A stretch of 64,000 nucleotides of DNA from Deltaproteobacteria bacterium (GTDB taxonomy: Bacteria > Desulfobacterota > Binatia > HRBIN30 > CADEER01). The notes below the pieces were generated by a model. It saw only the letters and a list, made by a program, of their open reading frames with translations. It had not been told where the DNA came from and ran no database searches. Of this stretch, positions 19,344 to 29,627 are shown one piece after another (within the stretch, counting starts at the first letter, position 1; every line of letters begins with the position of its first letter). Location of the stretch: the NCBI GenBank assembly GCA_029262455.1, contig JAJCZJ010000085.1, forward strand, positions 1 through 64,000, written 5' to 3'. The position numbers and the translations under genes were made by a program.

Positions 19344-21362
19344 ATGGTATGGCGCGTGTTGCAATTTCGGGCAGTTACCTACCTAGTCTTGCTAGCCGGA
19401 CTCATAGTTTTCGCAAGTCCTGCCCAAAGTGCCAGTCTCGACAAGAACGGCGAAATCAGCCTCGGGATGAGAGCCTACGCCTCGGCGAGAATCCAGGCTG
19501 AGGATACAGACCGTACTATCATCAAAGATGGCCCGGCGGAGAACTCACCACAGCTGTTGCGGAACTTGACCTTCCCGCATTCTTCGGCCGGCGAATTGCG
19601 CCAGGCCCGATACTTCATCGAAGTCGAGGCGAAGTGGAATCTCCAGCGCCTCTACGAGGAAGGCTTCGGTCCCCTCGCGCTGCTCCACATGCTGCCATTC
19701 GACATCAAGCGGATGCGCGTGCAAGCCATCTACCGCGGCGACGGTGACCTCAACTACGATTTCGGCTCGCGAGCCTTCCGAACCACGGATCAGTATCACC
19801 TGGCGGGAGACATCACACAGCCAAACGACAACGTCCCAGAATTTTCCGGCAACACAGTTCAAGCATCGATCAATCCCAACACCGGAAACGTGCGGTTGGC
19901 CGACTTCCGCAGAAAACTGCGGGACACGCTGTCAAATCGCAACCGGTTGTTCCAAGCCTTCATCGACTTCCAGATCGAAGATCTATTCGTCCGCGCCGGA
20001 CGTCAGATCCTGGTCTGGGGTGAAACAGACGCATTTCGGCTGATCGACAACATCAACCCGGTCGACAACGGCTTCGGCGGCTTCCTCATTCCACTCGACG
20101 AACGCCGCGTCCCGCTCGACATGCTGAGACTCAACTACTATCTCGGCGACTTCGACAAGATCGGCTTGCGTTCGATGGGCTTGAGCGAAGCCTACGTCGA
20201 AGCATACTGGGCGGTGGACAACGCCGTTGGCTGGTTCCCCGGCATCAACATCAAGGGATCGCCTTGGGCGCTTCCCAACCTCGGCGAACCGAGTGCCACG
20301 CAGTTTGACCTGCAAGCGGCACCAGCGCGTACGATCGAAAACTCGCGCGGTGGCGTTCAGTTCAAGTTCAACACCGAGCTACCGGGTATCGAAGAAGCCA
20401 CCTTCGGCTTCGCACACTATTACACCTTCTTCGACACACCACAGGTGCGCAGCTTTGTAGGGCAACAGTTCCCCTTGGGAATTGGCGCCGGCGTCGCCGC
20501 GCCAACCCAGGGACCAACCCTGGGCATTACCCTGCAAGAGGCGGTTAGAACACAGGTGACCGGCATGACCGGGACGTTCGCGGTCCCGGCCACGTTCGCC
20601 CGCTTGCTCGGCTTTAGCGGTGAGCCGATCGTCAGAACCGAGCTGGCCTATTTCAAGAACGAGCCGCGGCACCAGCAAGAACAGCTCGATCCCTTCACCT
20701 ACAGTCTCGGCGACACATGTGTCCCGGCCACAGGTCAGACGCGAACCGCGATCGGGTCCTACATCAATGACAAGGGATTGTGTACCGTTGACCCAAGGCC
20801 GGGCGACTCGTGGAACTTTGTACTCGGCGTCGATACCAACCAATTCATCCGCTGGCTGAACGATCGCAACTCGTTTTTCATCACGACACAGTTCTTCTAC
20901 AAGCATCTCAACGGAGCGTCGCAGCGTGAGACGCTCAACGAGCGCTTCGACAGGCTGGGCGTAGCCAACGTCGCCGATCTCACCCCATTCGGAGATCCGC
21001 AGAATCCGATCTACGCTGGCGAGGTGTTGCCTGTCCCGGCCTACCGTGTCCGATCATCGCGTGCGCCTGCTTCGCCAGTCGCCGGCCAGCCGGTCCTCGT
21101 GCACAGTTCGCGTGATCAATTCTTGCAGACGTTGCTGATCTCGACGGCGTATGCCAGCAGTCAGGTCGTTCCAACGTTGACCATGGTCTACGACTGGTCT
21201 GGGGCGTTCGCGGCCATCCCGCAGGTTACATTCCTCTACGACCCCTTCCGGTTGACGTTCAGCTACAGCTATCTCACCGCCAACAGCCTCAAAGGCAACG
21301 CCGGTGTCAGTCTGCTCCGCGACCGCGACAGCTTTCTGTTTCAGATCGAGTACGTCATCTAG
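19344..21362 (+). CDS. DUF1302 family outer-membrane porin-like protein
   Basis: About 672 aa. The start at 19344 is supported by AAAAGGAGG about nine bases upstream and by the leader FRAVTYLVLLAGLIVFASPA, ending near AQSA. The mature protein has alternating strands, many aromatic residues, and segments such as DLFVRAGRQILVWGETDAFR and GGVQFKFN. It ends in Phe-rich FLFQIEYVI, a typical outer-membrane beta-barrel end. DUF1302 proteins are often found with DUF1329, a Ycf48-like propeller and an MMPL transporter, as here. Transport of hydrophobic compounds is suspected for such sets, not proven. Confidence 0.85.
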   Translation: MVWRVLQFRAVTYLVLLAGLIVFASPAQSASLDKNGEISLGMRAYASARIQAEDTDRTIIKDGPAENSPQLLRNLTFPHSSAGELRQARYFIEVEAKWNLQRLYEEGFGPLALLHMLPFDIKRMRVQAIYRGDGDLNYDFGSRAFRTTDQYHLAGDITQPNDNVPEFSGNTVQASINPNTGNVRLADFRRKLRDTLSNRNRLFQAFIDFQIEDLFVRAGRQILVWGETDAFRLIDNINPVDNGFGGFLIPLDERRVPLDMLRLNYYLGDFDKIGLRSMGLSEAYVEAYWAVDNAVGWFPGINIKGSPWALPNLGEPSATQFDLQAAPARTIENSRGGVQFKFNTELPGIEEATFGFAHYYTFFDTPQVRSFVGQQFPLGIGAGVAAPTQGPTLGITLQEAVRTQVTGMTGTFAVPATFARLLGFSGEPIVRTELAYFKNEPRHQQEQLDPFTYSLGDTCVPATGQTRTAIGSYINDKGLCTVDPRPGDSWNFVLGVDTNQFIRWLNDRNSFFITTQFFYKHLNGASQRETLNERFDRLGVANVADLTPFGDPQNPIYAGEVLPVPAYRVRSSRAPASPVAGQPVLVHSSRDQFLQTLLISTAYASSQVVPTLTMVYDWSGAFAAIPQVTFLYDPFRLTFSYSYLTANSLKGNAGVSLLRDRDSFLFQIEYVI

Positions 21363-21410
21363 TTTGAGCCAACCTCTTCGGCTTTATTCAAGACAACGAA
21401 AAGGAAAATC

Positions 21411-22421
21411 GTGACACAGCGAACTGTCTGGCTGATCGCAGCACTCTTTTCTTTCGGCTTAGCCGGTGTCGTCGAGGCCCAACCAGTCTCACACACGAAC
21501 ATTCGGCAAAACCTCTTCTCGACCTGCACGGGCCCCGACGGCCAGCGCTGGGTCGTCGGTGAACTCGGTCGTATCTTCAACACCAAGGACAACGGACAGA
21601 CCGTCGTCCGCACCAGCGCCAACAGCCGGGAAGCCTTCTTGGACATCGCGTGCCCGCCTAGCGGGTCACTCTTCGTCACCGGACAGCACGGCAAGATCTG
21701 GCGGTCTCGCGACGACGGAGCGAGCTGGGAGCCAGTCAAGTCAGGGACCGAACGGACCCTGCTCGCGATCGCGTTCTCAGATGAGAATACCGGTATGGCG
21801 ATCGGAGATTACGGAACCATCGTGCGTACCGAGGACGGTGGTGACACTTGGAACACGGTCCCATTGCCAACCGATATCCCGCTTCCGGAAGATATCGCCG
21901 AGATCATCGAGCCCGGAGACGTACTTCTCTACGGCATCGACTTCATCAGCGAGACACAAGGCTGGATCGTCGGTGAGTTCGGGGTGATCCTAACGACCAA
22001 CGACGCCGGAGCTACTTGGGTTGCGCAGCAAAGTCCGGTTGAAACGACGCTCTTCGGCGTTTCGTTTGCCGACGCGCAGCGCGGTTGGGCGGTTGGGATC
22101 GAAGAAGTACTGCTGCAAACCGAAGACGGCGGCGCCACTTGGAAAGAGCAACGAGTGCCCAAGCGCAAAGGCTTCGTACTCGGGATCTACAACGTCGCCG
22201 TCAAGGGCAACTTTGGTTGGGCTGTGGGCGACAGCGGGTTCCTGCTGCGTTCGACCAACGGTGGCAGGAGTTGGGAGCGGATGCAGCTGCCCATCGAGCT
22301 AGCTGCCAATTGGCTCCGCGGCATCGAGCTCTCCGCCGACGGACAGCAAGGTCTGATCGTTGGGGGTAGCGGCATCATGATGTCCACCACCGGCGACCAG
22401 TACCGCAAATTGGGAAAATAA
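21411..22421 (+). CDS. Ycf48-like (BNR/Hcf136-type) beta-propeller protein
   Basis: 336-aa exported protein starting with GTG and an AAAAGGAAA ribosome-binding site. A leader (VWLIAALFSFGLAGVVEAQP) precedes repeated blades with WRSRDDGASWEPV, GMAIGDYGTIVRTEDGG, GWIVGEFGVILTTNDAGATW, GWAVGIEEVLLQTEDGGATW and GWAVGDSGFLLRSTNGGRSW. This is the Ycf48 or photosystem-assembly-like propeller, used in many bacteria as a periplasmic assembly or binding factor. It lies 48 bases after the porin gene and 69 before the RND gene. Confidence 0.9.
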   Translation: MTQRTVWLIAALFSFGLAGVVEAQPVSHTNIRQNLFSTCTGPDGQRWVVGELGRIFNTKDNGQTVVRTSANSREAFLDIACPPSGSLFVTGQHGKIWRSRDDGASWEPVKSGTERTLLAIAFSDENTGMAIGDYGTIVRTEDGGDTWNTVPLPTDIPLPEDIAEIIEPGDVLLYGIDFISETQGWIVGEFGVILTTNDAGATWVAQQSPVETTLFGVSFADAQRGWAVGIEEVLLQTEDGGATWKEQRVPKRKGFVLGIYNVAVKGNFGWAVGDSGFLLRSTNGGRSWERMQLPIELAANWLRGIELSADGQQGLIVGGSGIMMSTTGDQYRKLGK

Positions 22422-22490
22422 AATGCGATCGCCCTCAGGCGATGGCTCAAGCCGGTGCGCCTCCAGGCGCGCAATACCGGAGGGTGACCA

Positions 22491-25133
22491 ATGATTCCTC
22501 AATCTTGGATTGACGCGTACCTAAAGTTCCTTTTGAAGTACAGCGGGCTCACGACAGTCGTCGTCGCGCTGATCACCGGGTACTTCATGTTGGCGTTGGG
22601 CGATCTACGACTCCACACGGAGTTCTTCGACTTTTATCCGAAGTTCCGCACTTCATACGACGCTTACCAGAACTGTCGTGAAGAGACGGACAAGGGCGCT
22701 TTGTCGTGCCTCGGCGGGGCCATCTTCAACCCGGGACCGGACCCTTATATCCAGATCTACAACGACTTCCGGGAGATGTTCGGAAGCGCCAACACCATGG
22801 CGATCATCCTCGAGGTGAACGAAGGCGACATCTACAACCCCGAGACTCTGCAAGAGGTCGATCGCATCACTAAACACATCATCAAAGCGAAGGGCGTGGT
22901 ACCGTACCAGATTGCTTCGATCGCTCACCCCAAGGTTCGCTCGTTGACGACGCGTGCCGGTGCACTGCAAATTCGAGAGCTATACTACCCTGGCGTTCCG
23001 AAGACCCAAGAGGATGCCGAACGCGTCCGATTCGGCGTTTATTCGACCAAGGGAGTCCGCGGTCTCTACACCTCCATGGACGACACTGCAGCGGTGGTCC
23101 ACGCGGGGTTCTGGGAGGAAGAACTCGACTTCAACTCCCTTTACGCGCACATCAATGAACTGAAAGAATCGGTCGAGAAGAACCCAAACCACACGCTCTA
23201 CATCACGGGCTTTCCGTGGCTATACACGTCGGTGTTGCGCTACACACCGCAGGTCCTGATGGTCTTCGTCGCAACGACGGTGGCCCTATCATTCCTGCTT
23301 TTCGTGTATTTCCGTACCTGGACCGGCGTCTGGGTCCCAATTTTCTCAGGCCTCCTCTCGAGTATCTGGGGCCTCGGCATTGCTGTGCTGCTTGGATTCA
23401 ACCTCGATCCGCTGGTTTTGGTGATTCCAGTATTTTTAACAGCCCGGGCACTGTCGCATTCGGTGCAGTCGATGGACCGGTACCACGAGGAGTTTTACAA
23501 GTCCCACGACAAGGAAAAGGCGATCATCGATTCTTACGGTCACCTATTTCCGCCGGCAATCGCGTCGATCATCACGGACGGGATCGGCCTACTGGTCGTG
23601 GCCGTCGCACCAATTCCACTGATTCAAAAGGTTGCCATCTTCGCGAGCTTTTGGGTCGTTTCAATTTTCATTTCCGTGGTGACTTTGCACCCAATTATTC
23701 TCAAGGTGATCGACCCGCCGTCTGAAGAACATGAAATCAAGGTCGGGCCGATTCCGATGTCCCGCGGTGCGATGTACGTCGGTCTCAACTTTCTGATCGT
23801 GGCAGTGTTGGCCGCCATCAACGTAACCTATCCCGCACCCGACGTGATGGGCGGGGTCGGTAGCTTCCGCGGCGGGTTCTTTCTGCTCTGGTGCCTACCA
23901 GGAATTTGCTGGTTCTGGTTCTACTACGCAGAGAAGATCTACGCAGCCATCACCTGGGTCGTCATTCAGGGTAGTGAAGGCTGGCGCCGCTGGGCCATGG
24001 TCATCTTGACGGTCGTGCTACTGGTCGGCAGCGCTTGGATGGCGCGCCAACTGAAAGTAGGCGACATGTCGCCGGGTATGGCGCTGCTCTTCCCCGACCA
24101 CCCGTACAACGTCGGCTGGGAAAAGCTGAATAACAAGTTCCTCGGCGCGAGCCAGCTCATCGTCATCGCCGACACCAAACGACCGGACGGCATCAAAGAT
24201 TCCAAACCGCTGCAAGCGATCGAAGAATTTTCGAACTACATGCTCGGCGCCGAAGGCGCCAGCGAGTCGATCACCATCATTGATATCGTGAAGCGATTGG
24301 CACGCCTCTACCACGACGGCGATCCGCGCTGGGGTTTGATTCCCGACAATCCAAAGGAAATCGGACAGCTTTTTTACGTGTTCACCAACTCCTCGGCGCC
24401 AGGTGACCTCAACCGATTCATGGACACGTCGGGTCGCTACGCGACGGTGCTGACACTTTTCCGAGGCTACTCACACAAGATCATCACCGAGGCCATCGAT
24501 TACGGAAAAGAATTCGCCAAACACAATCAGACCGGCGATGTCGAGTTTAAGTTCGCCGGCGGCCTCTTCGGCATTCTCGCGGCGGTCAACGACGCGGTGG
24601 AGAGTTCGTATTGGACCAACATCTTCATGATTTGGTTCATCGTCTACATCTGTCTCTATCTGACCTACGGCACCTTCCTTTGCTGCGCCATCCTGATGAT
24701 CCCGGTGATCATGTCGCAGTTGGTCGCCGAGGCCTTGATGGTGATGATGAAGATCGACCTCAACGTGAACTCGCTGCCCATCGCAGCGGCCGGTGCAGGC
24801 GTCGGAGTCGACTATGGCATCTACCACTTCTCACGTATGATCGATTCATACGACGAGATCGGCGAGCTCGACGAAGCGGTCGACCACGCCACGGCGACGA
24901 CAGGGAAAGCCATCATCTTTACCGCTACGACCATGATCGCGGGAACCATTTTCTGGTGGTTCTCGGCGCTCAAGTTCCAGGCTGAGATGGGATTCCTGCT
25001 AGCCCTGCTGATGGCATTCAACACATTCGGCGGATTGGTCGTTGTCCCCTCGTGGGTTAAGGTTGTGCGACCGACATTTTTCACGAAAAGAGTGCCGCAG
25101 CGCCTGGGCCAACATCTACCGAACAGGGCGTAA
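22491..25133 (+). CDS. RND/MMPL family transporter
   Basis: 880-aa membrane protein, shorter than classical RND pumps and matching the MMPL/hopanoid-RND-type length. A first TM segment (about 17-36) is followed by a large periplasmic loop, a cluster of helices (about 245-410), a second loop, and a final bundle (about 690-865). The TM helices near VGVDYGIYHFSRMIDSY hold conserved polar residues typical of the proton relay. GGAGGGTGACCA precedes the ATG. It is the inner-membrane partner of the neighbouring DUF1302 and DUF1329 proteins and probably moves lipid-like substrates. Confidence 0.9.
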   Translation: MIPQSWIDAYLKFLLKYSGLTTVVVALITGYFMLALGDLRLHTEFFDFYPKFRTSYDAYQNCREETDKGALSCLGGAIFNPGPDPYIQIYNDFREMFGSANTMAIILEVNEGDIYNPETLQEVDRITKHIIKAKGVVPYQIASIAHPKVRSLTTRAGALQIRELYYPGVPKTQEDAERVRFGVYSTKGVRGLYTSMDDTAAVVHAGFWEEELDFNSLYAHINELKESVEKNPNHTLYITGFPWLYTSVLRYTPQVLMVFVATTVALSFLLFVYFRTWTGVWVPIFSGLLSSIWGLGIAVLLGFNLDPLVLVIPVFLTARALSHSVQSMDRYHEEFYKSHDKEKAIIDSYGHLFPPAIASIITDGIGLLVVAVAPIPLIQKVAIFASFWVVSIFISVVTLHPIILKVIDPPSEEHEIKVGPIPMSRGAMYVGLNFLIVAVLAAINVTYPAPDVMGGVGSFRGGFFLLWCLPGICWFWFYYAEKIYAAITWVVIQGSEGWRRWAMVILTVVLLVGSAWMARQLKVGDMSPGMALLFPDHPYNVGWEKLNNKFLGASQLIVIADTKRPDGIKDSKPLQAIEEFSNYMLGAEGASESITIIDIVKRLARLYHDGDPRWGLIPDNPKEIGQLFYVFTNSSAPGDLNRFMDTSGRYATVLTLFRGYSHKIITEAIDYGKEFAKHNQTGDVEFKFAGGLFGILAAVNDAVESSYWTNIFMIWFIVYICLYLTYGTFLCCAILMIPVIMSQLVAEALMVMMKIDLNVNSLPIAAAGAGVGVDYGIYHFSRMIDSYDEIGELDEAVDHATATTGKAIIFTATTMIAGTIFWWFSALKFQAEMGFLLALLMAFNTFGGLVVVPSWVKVVRPTFFTKRVPQRLGQHLPNRA

Positions 25134-25276
25134 ATCACTCTTTTGAAGGGCATTAAGACAATAATAAGCAAGTCCGACACAAGTGACGGTAGCGACTGGC
25201 ACGACAGGTGCCCGTTCGCTAGGCTGATCGAAGAGGACGGATCGTCGGCAACGCTGGCGACCAAAAGGAGGCATTC

Positions 25277-26554
25277 ATGAAAAGGACATGGGCATTAGCA
25301 CTCGGCTTGGCCTTGTCCATCGGCGCGGTGACACCGGCCATGGCGGAGGACCCAACTTGGGTTCTCGACAGCAACAATTGGCAACAGGGCAAGGATCTAC
25401 TGCCCGAGGTTGTTCTCAATCGCGTCAAGAGCGGCGACTATTCCTACGACGTGTATGACGTCGATCCAGCCAAGTTCAAGCAAAACTACTCGCAAGCCTT
25501 TTGGGCGGCGAGTGAAGCCAACGCTGGCAAGTTCGATGTCGATCCGGACACGTGTGGTCTCAAAGACGTCAAGACCGGCAAGGTTCCGACCTACTACTAC
25601 GGCCTCCCGTTTCCGAATGTGAGCAAGGACGAGAAGTTCGCTGCATGCAAGATGGCGTGGAACTTTCAATCGGCCAACGGCATGGGCGGCGGTCAGGGCG
25701 CCTCTTTTACCTTAAACGGGATCGACAGCAGCGGTGAGTTCAAACGCATCAAGCTTTGGCTCCACACCTTGGCCTACCTCGGTCGTCCGAAGCCGCTCGA
25801 GAATCCCGATGAACTGCGCGGCACGACGTTGACCAACGTTCTCGAGCCTCTCGATGTCGATGGCGTCGGCGGTTTGACCAAGCGTTCCAACGACTGGGAG
25901 TCGCAGGACAAGTCCTGGTTCTTCGTCCCGGCAACGCGCCGTGTGCGACGCGTCAACGCTGCGACGCGGTCCGATCCAGTAGCCGGACTCGACATCTTCT
26001 CCGACGATCTGAACTGCTACGGCGGCAAGATCGAGTACTACAAGTGGGAACTCGCCGGGGAAGGGAAAATCCTCGCGCCAGTGCTCGAAACGTTCCCAAT
26101 CCCGATGAAGAAGGCGAGCGAAACTCGCTGGGACGTCGAAATTCCTTACTTCAAAGGCGCCTACGAAACCCCAGGCGCCAAGGGGATTCCATGGCTAGTC
26201 GTCGAGAACTTGAAGATGGTCCCGCGTGAAGTATGGATCCTGCACGGCCAGTCTGAAGATCCGTACTACAACTTCGGCAAGGTCATCATGTACATGGACA
26301 AGGTGATGTACCGCATTTGGTGGAAGCTGGTGCACAACCGCGCCGGAGAGTACTTCTACAACGCGATGTGCGCGTACCAGTTCTCGCAGACGCCGGACGG
26401 CTCCTTCAAGACGGTATCACCGAACATGGTGGTCGGGGTGAACGACAAGACCAACCGCGCTTGTCTCGCCGGGCGCTACAGCTCGCTGTTCATCGAGGAA
26501 AACTATCCAAGCGACTACTTCACCCTGCGAACGCTGACCAGGCTATCTGACTGA
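25277..26554 (+). CDS. DUF1329 family periplasmic/envelope protein
   Basis: 425-aa secreted protein with the signal peptide RTWALALGLALSIGAVTPAM and an AAAAGGAGG ribosome-binding site. The mature part begins with the typical DUF1329 stretch after the leader, with GKDLLPEVVLNRVKSGDY, FNVSKDEKFAACKMAWNF-like motifs, SWFFVPATRRVRRV and NFGKVIMYMDKVMYR. DUF1329 proteins have an LolB-like fold and are often next to DUF1302 and RND genes. It is the last gene of the envelope block and is closed by the terminator at 26578-26609. Confidence 0.9.
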   Translation: MKRTWALALGLALSIGAVTPAMAEDPTWVLDSNNWQQGKDLLPEVVLNRVKSGDYSYDVYDVDPAKFKQNYSQAFWAASEANAGKFDVDPDTCGLKDVKTGKVPTYYYGLPFPNVSKDEKFAACKMAWNFQSANGMGGGQGASFTLNGIDSSGEFKRIKLWLHTLAYLGRPKPLENPDELRGTTLTNVLEPLDVDGVGGLTKRSNDWESQDKSWFFVPATRRVRRVNAATRSDPVAGLDIFSDDLNCYGGKIEYYKWELAGEGKILAPVLETFPIPMKKASETRWDVEIPYFKGAYETPGAKGIPWLVVENLKMVPREVWILHGQSEDPYYNFGKVIMYMDKVMYRIWWKLVHNRAGEYFYNAMCAYQFSQTPDGSFKTVSPNMVVGVNDKTNRACLAGRYSSLFIEENYPSDYFTLRTLTRLSD

Positions 26555-26574
26555 TCGTCAGTCACAGGGGCAGA

Positions 26575-26748
26575 TCAAAGGGGGAGCGGATGACCGCTCC
26601 CCTTTTTTTCGCCCTCAGTCTTGCCGTCTTGATCGCGCTTCAGTTTCTCGAGTAGCTCGCGATCACGGCGCGCGAAGTAGTCATCCTCACGCGCTTTTTC
26701 GAGGTCGCGCAACTTATCGCCCAACCGGTCTTTGCTGTCGTTTCCCAT
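26575..26748 (-). CDS. Small IF1-like (ATPase inhibitor-like) protein
   Basis: 57-aa charged helical protein. GGAGG eight bases before the ATG at 26748 fixes the start; a longer frame to 26781 is less likely. The core DLEKAREDDYFARRDRELLE resembles the inhibitory segment of the mitochondrial F1-ATPase inhibitor IF1, including an E-x-A-x-E-x-x-Y-F pattern whose Tyr-Phe pair lines up with the inhibitory Tyr-Phe of bovine IF1. Its C-terminus GSGHPLPL is encoded by the terminator hairpin of the facing gene. It is divergent from clpB. Binding to F1 is inference from a short motif. Confidence 0.6.
   Translation of the reverse strand: MGNDSKDRLGDKLRDLEKAREDDYFARRDRELLEKLKRDQDGKTEGEKKGSGHPLPL
26578..26609 (+). 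terminator. Rho-independent terminator after the DUF1329 gene
   Basis: GGGGAGCGG (26581-26589), loop ATGA, CCGCTCCCC (26594-26602) and then seven Ts. The stem is a perfect nine pairs. It overlaps the last codons of the small minus-strand gene at 26575-26748. Confidence 0.9.
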
Positions 26749-26881
26749 CGGCAGACCCTCCGTACTCCCAGAATAGCCCACCGCTCAGAGGAGACAAACT
26801 TGCACATCCCCAATTCGTGCTTAGGTTTCTCTCCGACTCAGCACAAAGGCAGCAAACAACTACGTTTTCTGGGAGTATCGA

Positions 26882-29503
26882 ATGGATTTCAATCGACTGA
26901 CTGACCGCTCGAAAGACGCTGTACGCGAGGCACAATCCATCGCTTCGCGAGCCCAGCAGCAAGGCGTCGATGTCGAGCACTTGATGTCTGCGCTTCTAGC
27001 GCACGGCGAAGGCATTTCCCGCCCTGTCCTCGAAGCGGCCGGGGCCAACATCGATCAGCTCACCGACGCCCTCACCAAAGAGATCGAGCGCTTACCGAAG
27101 GTATCAGGCCCCGCAGCTTCACCCGAGCAGGTTTTCATCACGCCCCGACTCAACGCCCTGTTTGCCAACGCCGAAAAGGAAGCCGCTCAGCTCAAAGACG
27201 ATTACACGAGCGTCGAGCACTTTCTCATTGCGGCCACGACCGACAACGGCGCAACCGGCAAACTACTGCGCGCGAATGGAGTCCAACGCGACCAGATCCT
27301 CGCCGCCCTACAAAAGATCCGCGGCAACCAACGTGTGGCCTCGCAAAACCCCGAGGACACCTACCAGTCGTTGGAGAAGTACGGCCGCGACCTGACGAAG
27401 TTGGCAAGCCAAGACAAGCTCGATCCTGTCATCGGCCGAGACGAGGAAATCCGCCGCGTGATCCAGGTGTTGTCACGGCGCACGAAAAACAACCCTGTCC
27501 TGATCGGTGAGCCCGGCGTCGGTAAGACGGCGATCGTCGAGGGTTTGGCCCGACGTATCGTAGACAAGGATGTCCCGGAAGGGCTCAAAAATCGCCGCCT
27601 CGTTGCGCTCGACATGGGGGCGCTCATCGCCGGGGCAAAGTTTCGTGGGGAATTCGAGGAACGCCTCAAGGCCGTACTGAAAGAGGTCCAGGAGGCTGCC
27701 GGCGAAGTCATTCTCTTCATCGACGAGCTTCACACAGTGGTCGGCGCTGGCGCCGCCGAGGGGGCAATGGACGCTGGCAACCTGTTGAAGCCGATGCTCG
27801 CCCGAGGAGAACTCCACTGCCTCGGAGCGACGACGCTCGACGAGTACCGCAAGTATATCGAGAAGGACGCGGCGCTCGAGCGCCGTTTTCAGCCGGTAAC
27901 GGTCGATCAGCCCTCAGTCGAAGATACGATCTCGATCTTGCGCGGGTTGCGTGAGCGCTACGAAGTCCATCACGGCGTCCGCATCAAGGACAGCGCGCTG
28001 GTGACCGCAGCAGTCCTTTCGAACCGCTACATCACCGACCGGTTTCTGCCCGACAAGGCGATCGACTTAGTGGATGAAGCTGGTGCGAAGTTGCGCACCG
28101 AAATCGATTCGATGCCGGCCGAGCTCGACGAGGTTTCGCGCCGCGTGATGCAGTTGGAGATCGAACGCGAGGCTCTCAAGAAGGAGACCGATCAGGCGTC
28201 GAAGGATCGCCTCGCGAAACTCGAGAAAGAACTCGCCGAGCTCAACGAACAAGCCAATTCGTTGAAGGCACGATGGCAGAGCGAAAAGGACAGCATCACG
28301 ACTCTGCGCACCTTGCGTGAAGACATCGAGACTACGAGGCGCGAGATCGAACACGCCGAACGCGAATACGACCTCAACCGCGCTGCCGAGCTCAAATACG
28401 GCAAGTTGACCGAGCTAGAGAAGCGACTAAACCAAGAGGAATCCGACCTTTCCGAACAAAATGGCGCCAGCCGCCTGATGAAAGAAGAGGTCGACGAAGA
28501 GGACATCGCGGAGGTCGTCGCGCGCTGGACCAAGATCCCAGTCAGCCGGCTGATGCAGGGCGAGGTGGAAAAACTGCTCAACCTCGATTCTCACCTACAC
28601 CGCCGAGTCGTCGGCCAAGACGAAGCGATTCGTGCAGTTTCCGACGCGGTGATCAGGGCACGTTCCGGCCTGAACGACCCTGACAAGCCACTTGGATCGT
28701 TCATCTTCCTGGGACCAACCGGAGTCGGCAAGACCGAAGTAGCGCGAGCCCTCGCCGAGTTCCTCTTCGACGACGAGCAAGCGATGGTCCGCATCGACAT
28801 GTCCGAGTATATGGAGAAACACGCGGTAGCCCGACTGATCGGTGCTCCGCCGGGCTACGTCGGCTACGACGAAGGTGGGCAGCTCACCGAGGCCGTGCGC
28901 CGCAGGCCCTACAGCGTCCTGTTGTTCGACGAAATCGAGAAGGCTCACCCCGATGTGTTCAACGTCCTCCTGCAGCTCCTCGACGACGGGCGGCTGACCG
29001 ACGCACAAGGGCGAACGGTGGATTTCAAGAACACGGTGGTCATCATGACCTCCAATGTCGGCAGCCAGTTGATCCTCGACTCGCGGGGCGGCGATACGGA
29101 AGAAGGCTACGCGCAGATGCGCGAAGACGTTCTCGGGTCGCTGCGCCAACACTTCCGTCCCGAGTTCCTCAACCGAATCGACGAAGTGGTCGTCTTCCAC
29201 TCTCTGACTCGCGAGCAGCTCAAGCAGATCGTCGAGATCCAGCTCGGGCGACTGCGCAGCAGACTAGCAGAGCGCAAGATCGAGCTGGTTCTCACTGACC
29301 AAGCCCTCGACCACTTTGCAACCGCGGGATTCGACCCGGTCTACGGAGCTCGCCCGCTCAAACGCCTCCTGCAAAAGGAGCTCGAGACCGTGCTCGGTCG
29401 CAAGATCCTCGCCGGCGACATTCACGACAACAGTCGGATCACGATCGACGCAGAAAACGGCGAAGTCTCTTATCAGGCACAAGACCTGCCCCGCGCCGCA
29501 TAG
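26882..29503 (+). CDS. clpB: ClpB disaggregase
   Basis: 873-aa Hsp100 chaperone that threads aggregated proteins with DnaK. The N-domain is [20 protein letters not shown], followed by AAA1 with GEPGVGKT and the [20 protein letters not shown] region, a long coiled-coil middle domain (about 400-530) and AAA2 with [14 protein letters not shown] and [17 protein letters not shown]. The pore loop GYVG is intact. Length and order are normal. A GGGAG ribosome-binding site lies before the ATG. I saw no CIRCE element and no convincing heat-shock promoter in the 133-base upstream gap. Confidence 0.97.
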   Translation: MDFNRLTDRSKDAVREAQSIASRAQQQGVDVEHLMSALLAHGEGISRPVLEAAGANIDQLTDALTKEIERLPKVSGPAASPEQVFITPRLNALFANAEKEAAQLKDDYTSVEHFLIAATTDNGATGKLLRANGVQRDQILAALQKIRGNQRVASQNPEDTYQSLEKYGRDLTKLASQDKLDPVIGRDEEIRRVIQVLSRRTKNNPVLIGEPGVGKTAIVEGLARRIVDKDVPEGLKNRRLVALDMGALIAGAKFRGEFEERLKAVLKEVQEAAGEVILFIDELHTVVGAGAAEGAMDAGNLLKPMLARGELHCLGATTLDEYRKYIEKDAALERRFQPVTVDQPSVEDTISILRGLRERYEVHHGVRIKDSALVTAAVLSNRYITDRFLPDKAIDLVDEAGAKLRTEIDSMPAELDEVSRRVMQLEIEREALKKETDQASKDRLAKLEKELAELNEQANSLKARWQSEKDSITTLRTLREDIETTRREIEHAEREYDLNRAAELKYGKLTELEKRLNQEESDLSEQNGASRLMKEEVDEEDIAEVVARWTKIPVSRLMQGEVEKLLNLDSHLHRRVVGQDEAIRAVSDAVIRARSGLNDPDKPLGSFIFLGPTGVGKTEVARALAEFLFDDEQAMVRIDMSEYMEKHAVARLIGAPPGYVGYDEGGQLTEAVRRRPYSVLLFDEIEKAHPDVFNVLLQLLDDGRLTDAQGRTVDFKNTVVIMTSNVGSQLILDSRGGDTEEGYAQMREDVLGSLRQHFRPEFLNRIDEVVVFHSLTREQLKQIVEIQLGRLRSRLAERKIELVLTDQALDHFATAGFDPVYGARPLKRLLQKELETVLGRKILAGDIHDNSRITIDAENGEVSYQAQDLPRAA

Positions 29504-29545
29504 CAGTCCAAGCAGTAGCGCCGCGATCGCGAGCGACGAGGTCCC

Positions 29546-29574
29546 GGAGTCGCGCCCCATGGGGGCGCGACTCC
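29546..29574. repeat. GC-rich hairpin between clpB and the lytic transglycosylase gene
   Basis: A perfect 13-base stem (GGAGTCGCGCCCC at 29546-29558 with its complement at 29562-29574) with an ATG loop lies between convergent genes. A second small hairpin, CCCCGTAGGGG, follows near 29585. No T-run follows, so it is either a factor-dependent stop or a repeat-type palindrome similar to the one at 31340. Confidence 0.7.
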
Positions 29575-29627
29575 CTACCACTGACCCCGTAGGGGCGACA
29601 CTCGAGCCGCGGCCCTATCAGCCGTCC

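Noticed and set aside
26749-26881. CIRCE or sigma-32-like promoter before clpB
   Set aside because: A CCCCAATT lies at about 26807, but there is no correctly spaced -35 and no inverted-repeat CIRCE.
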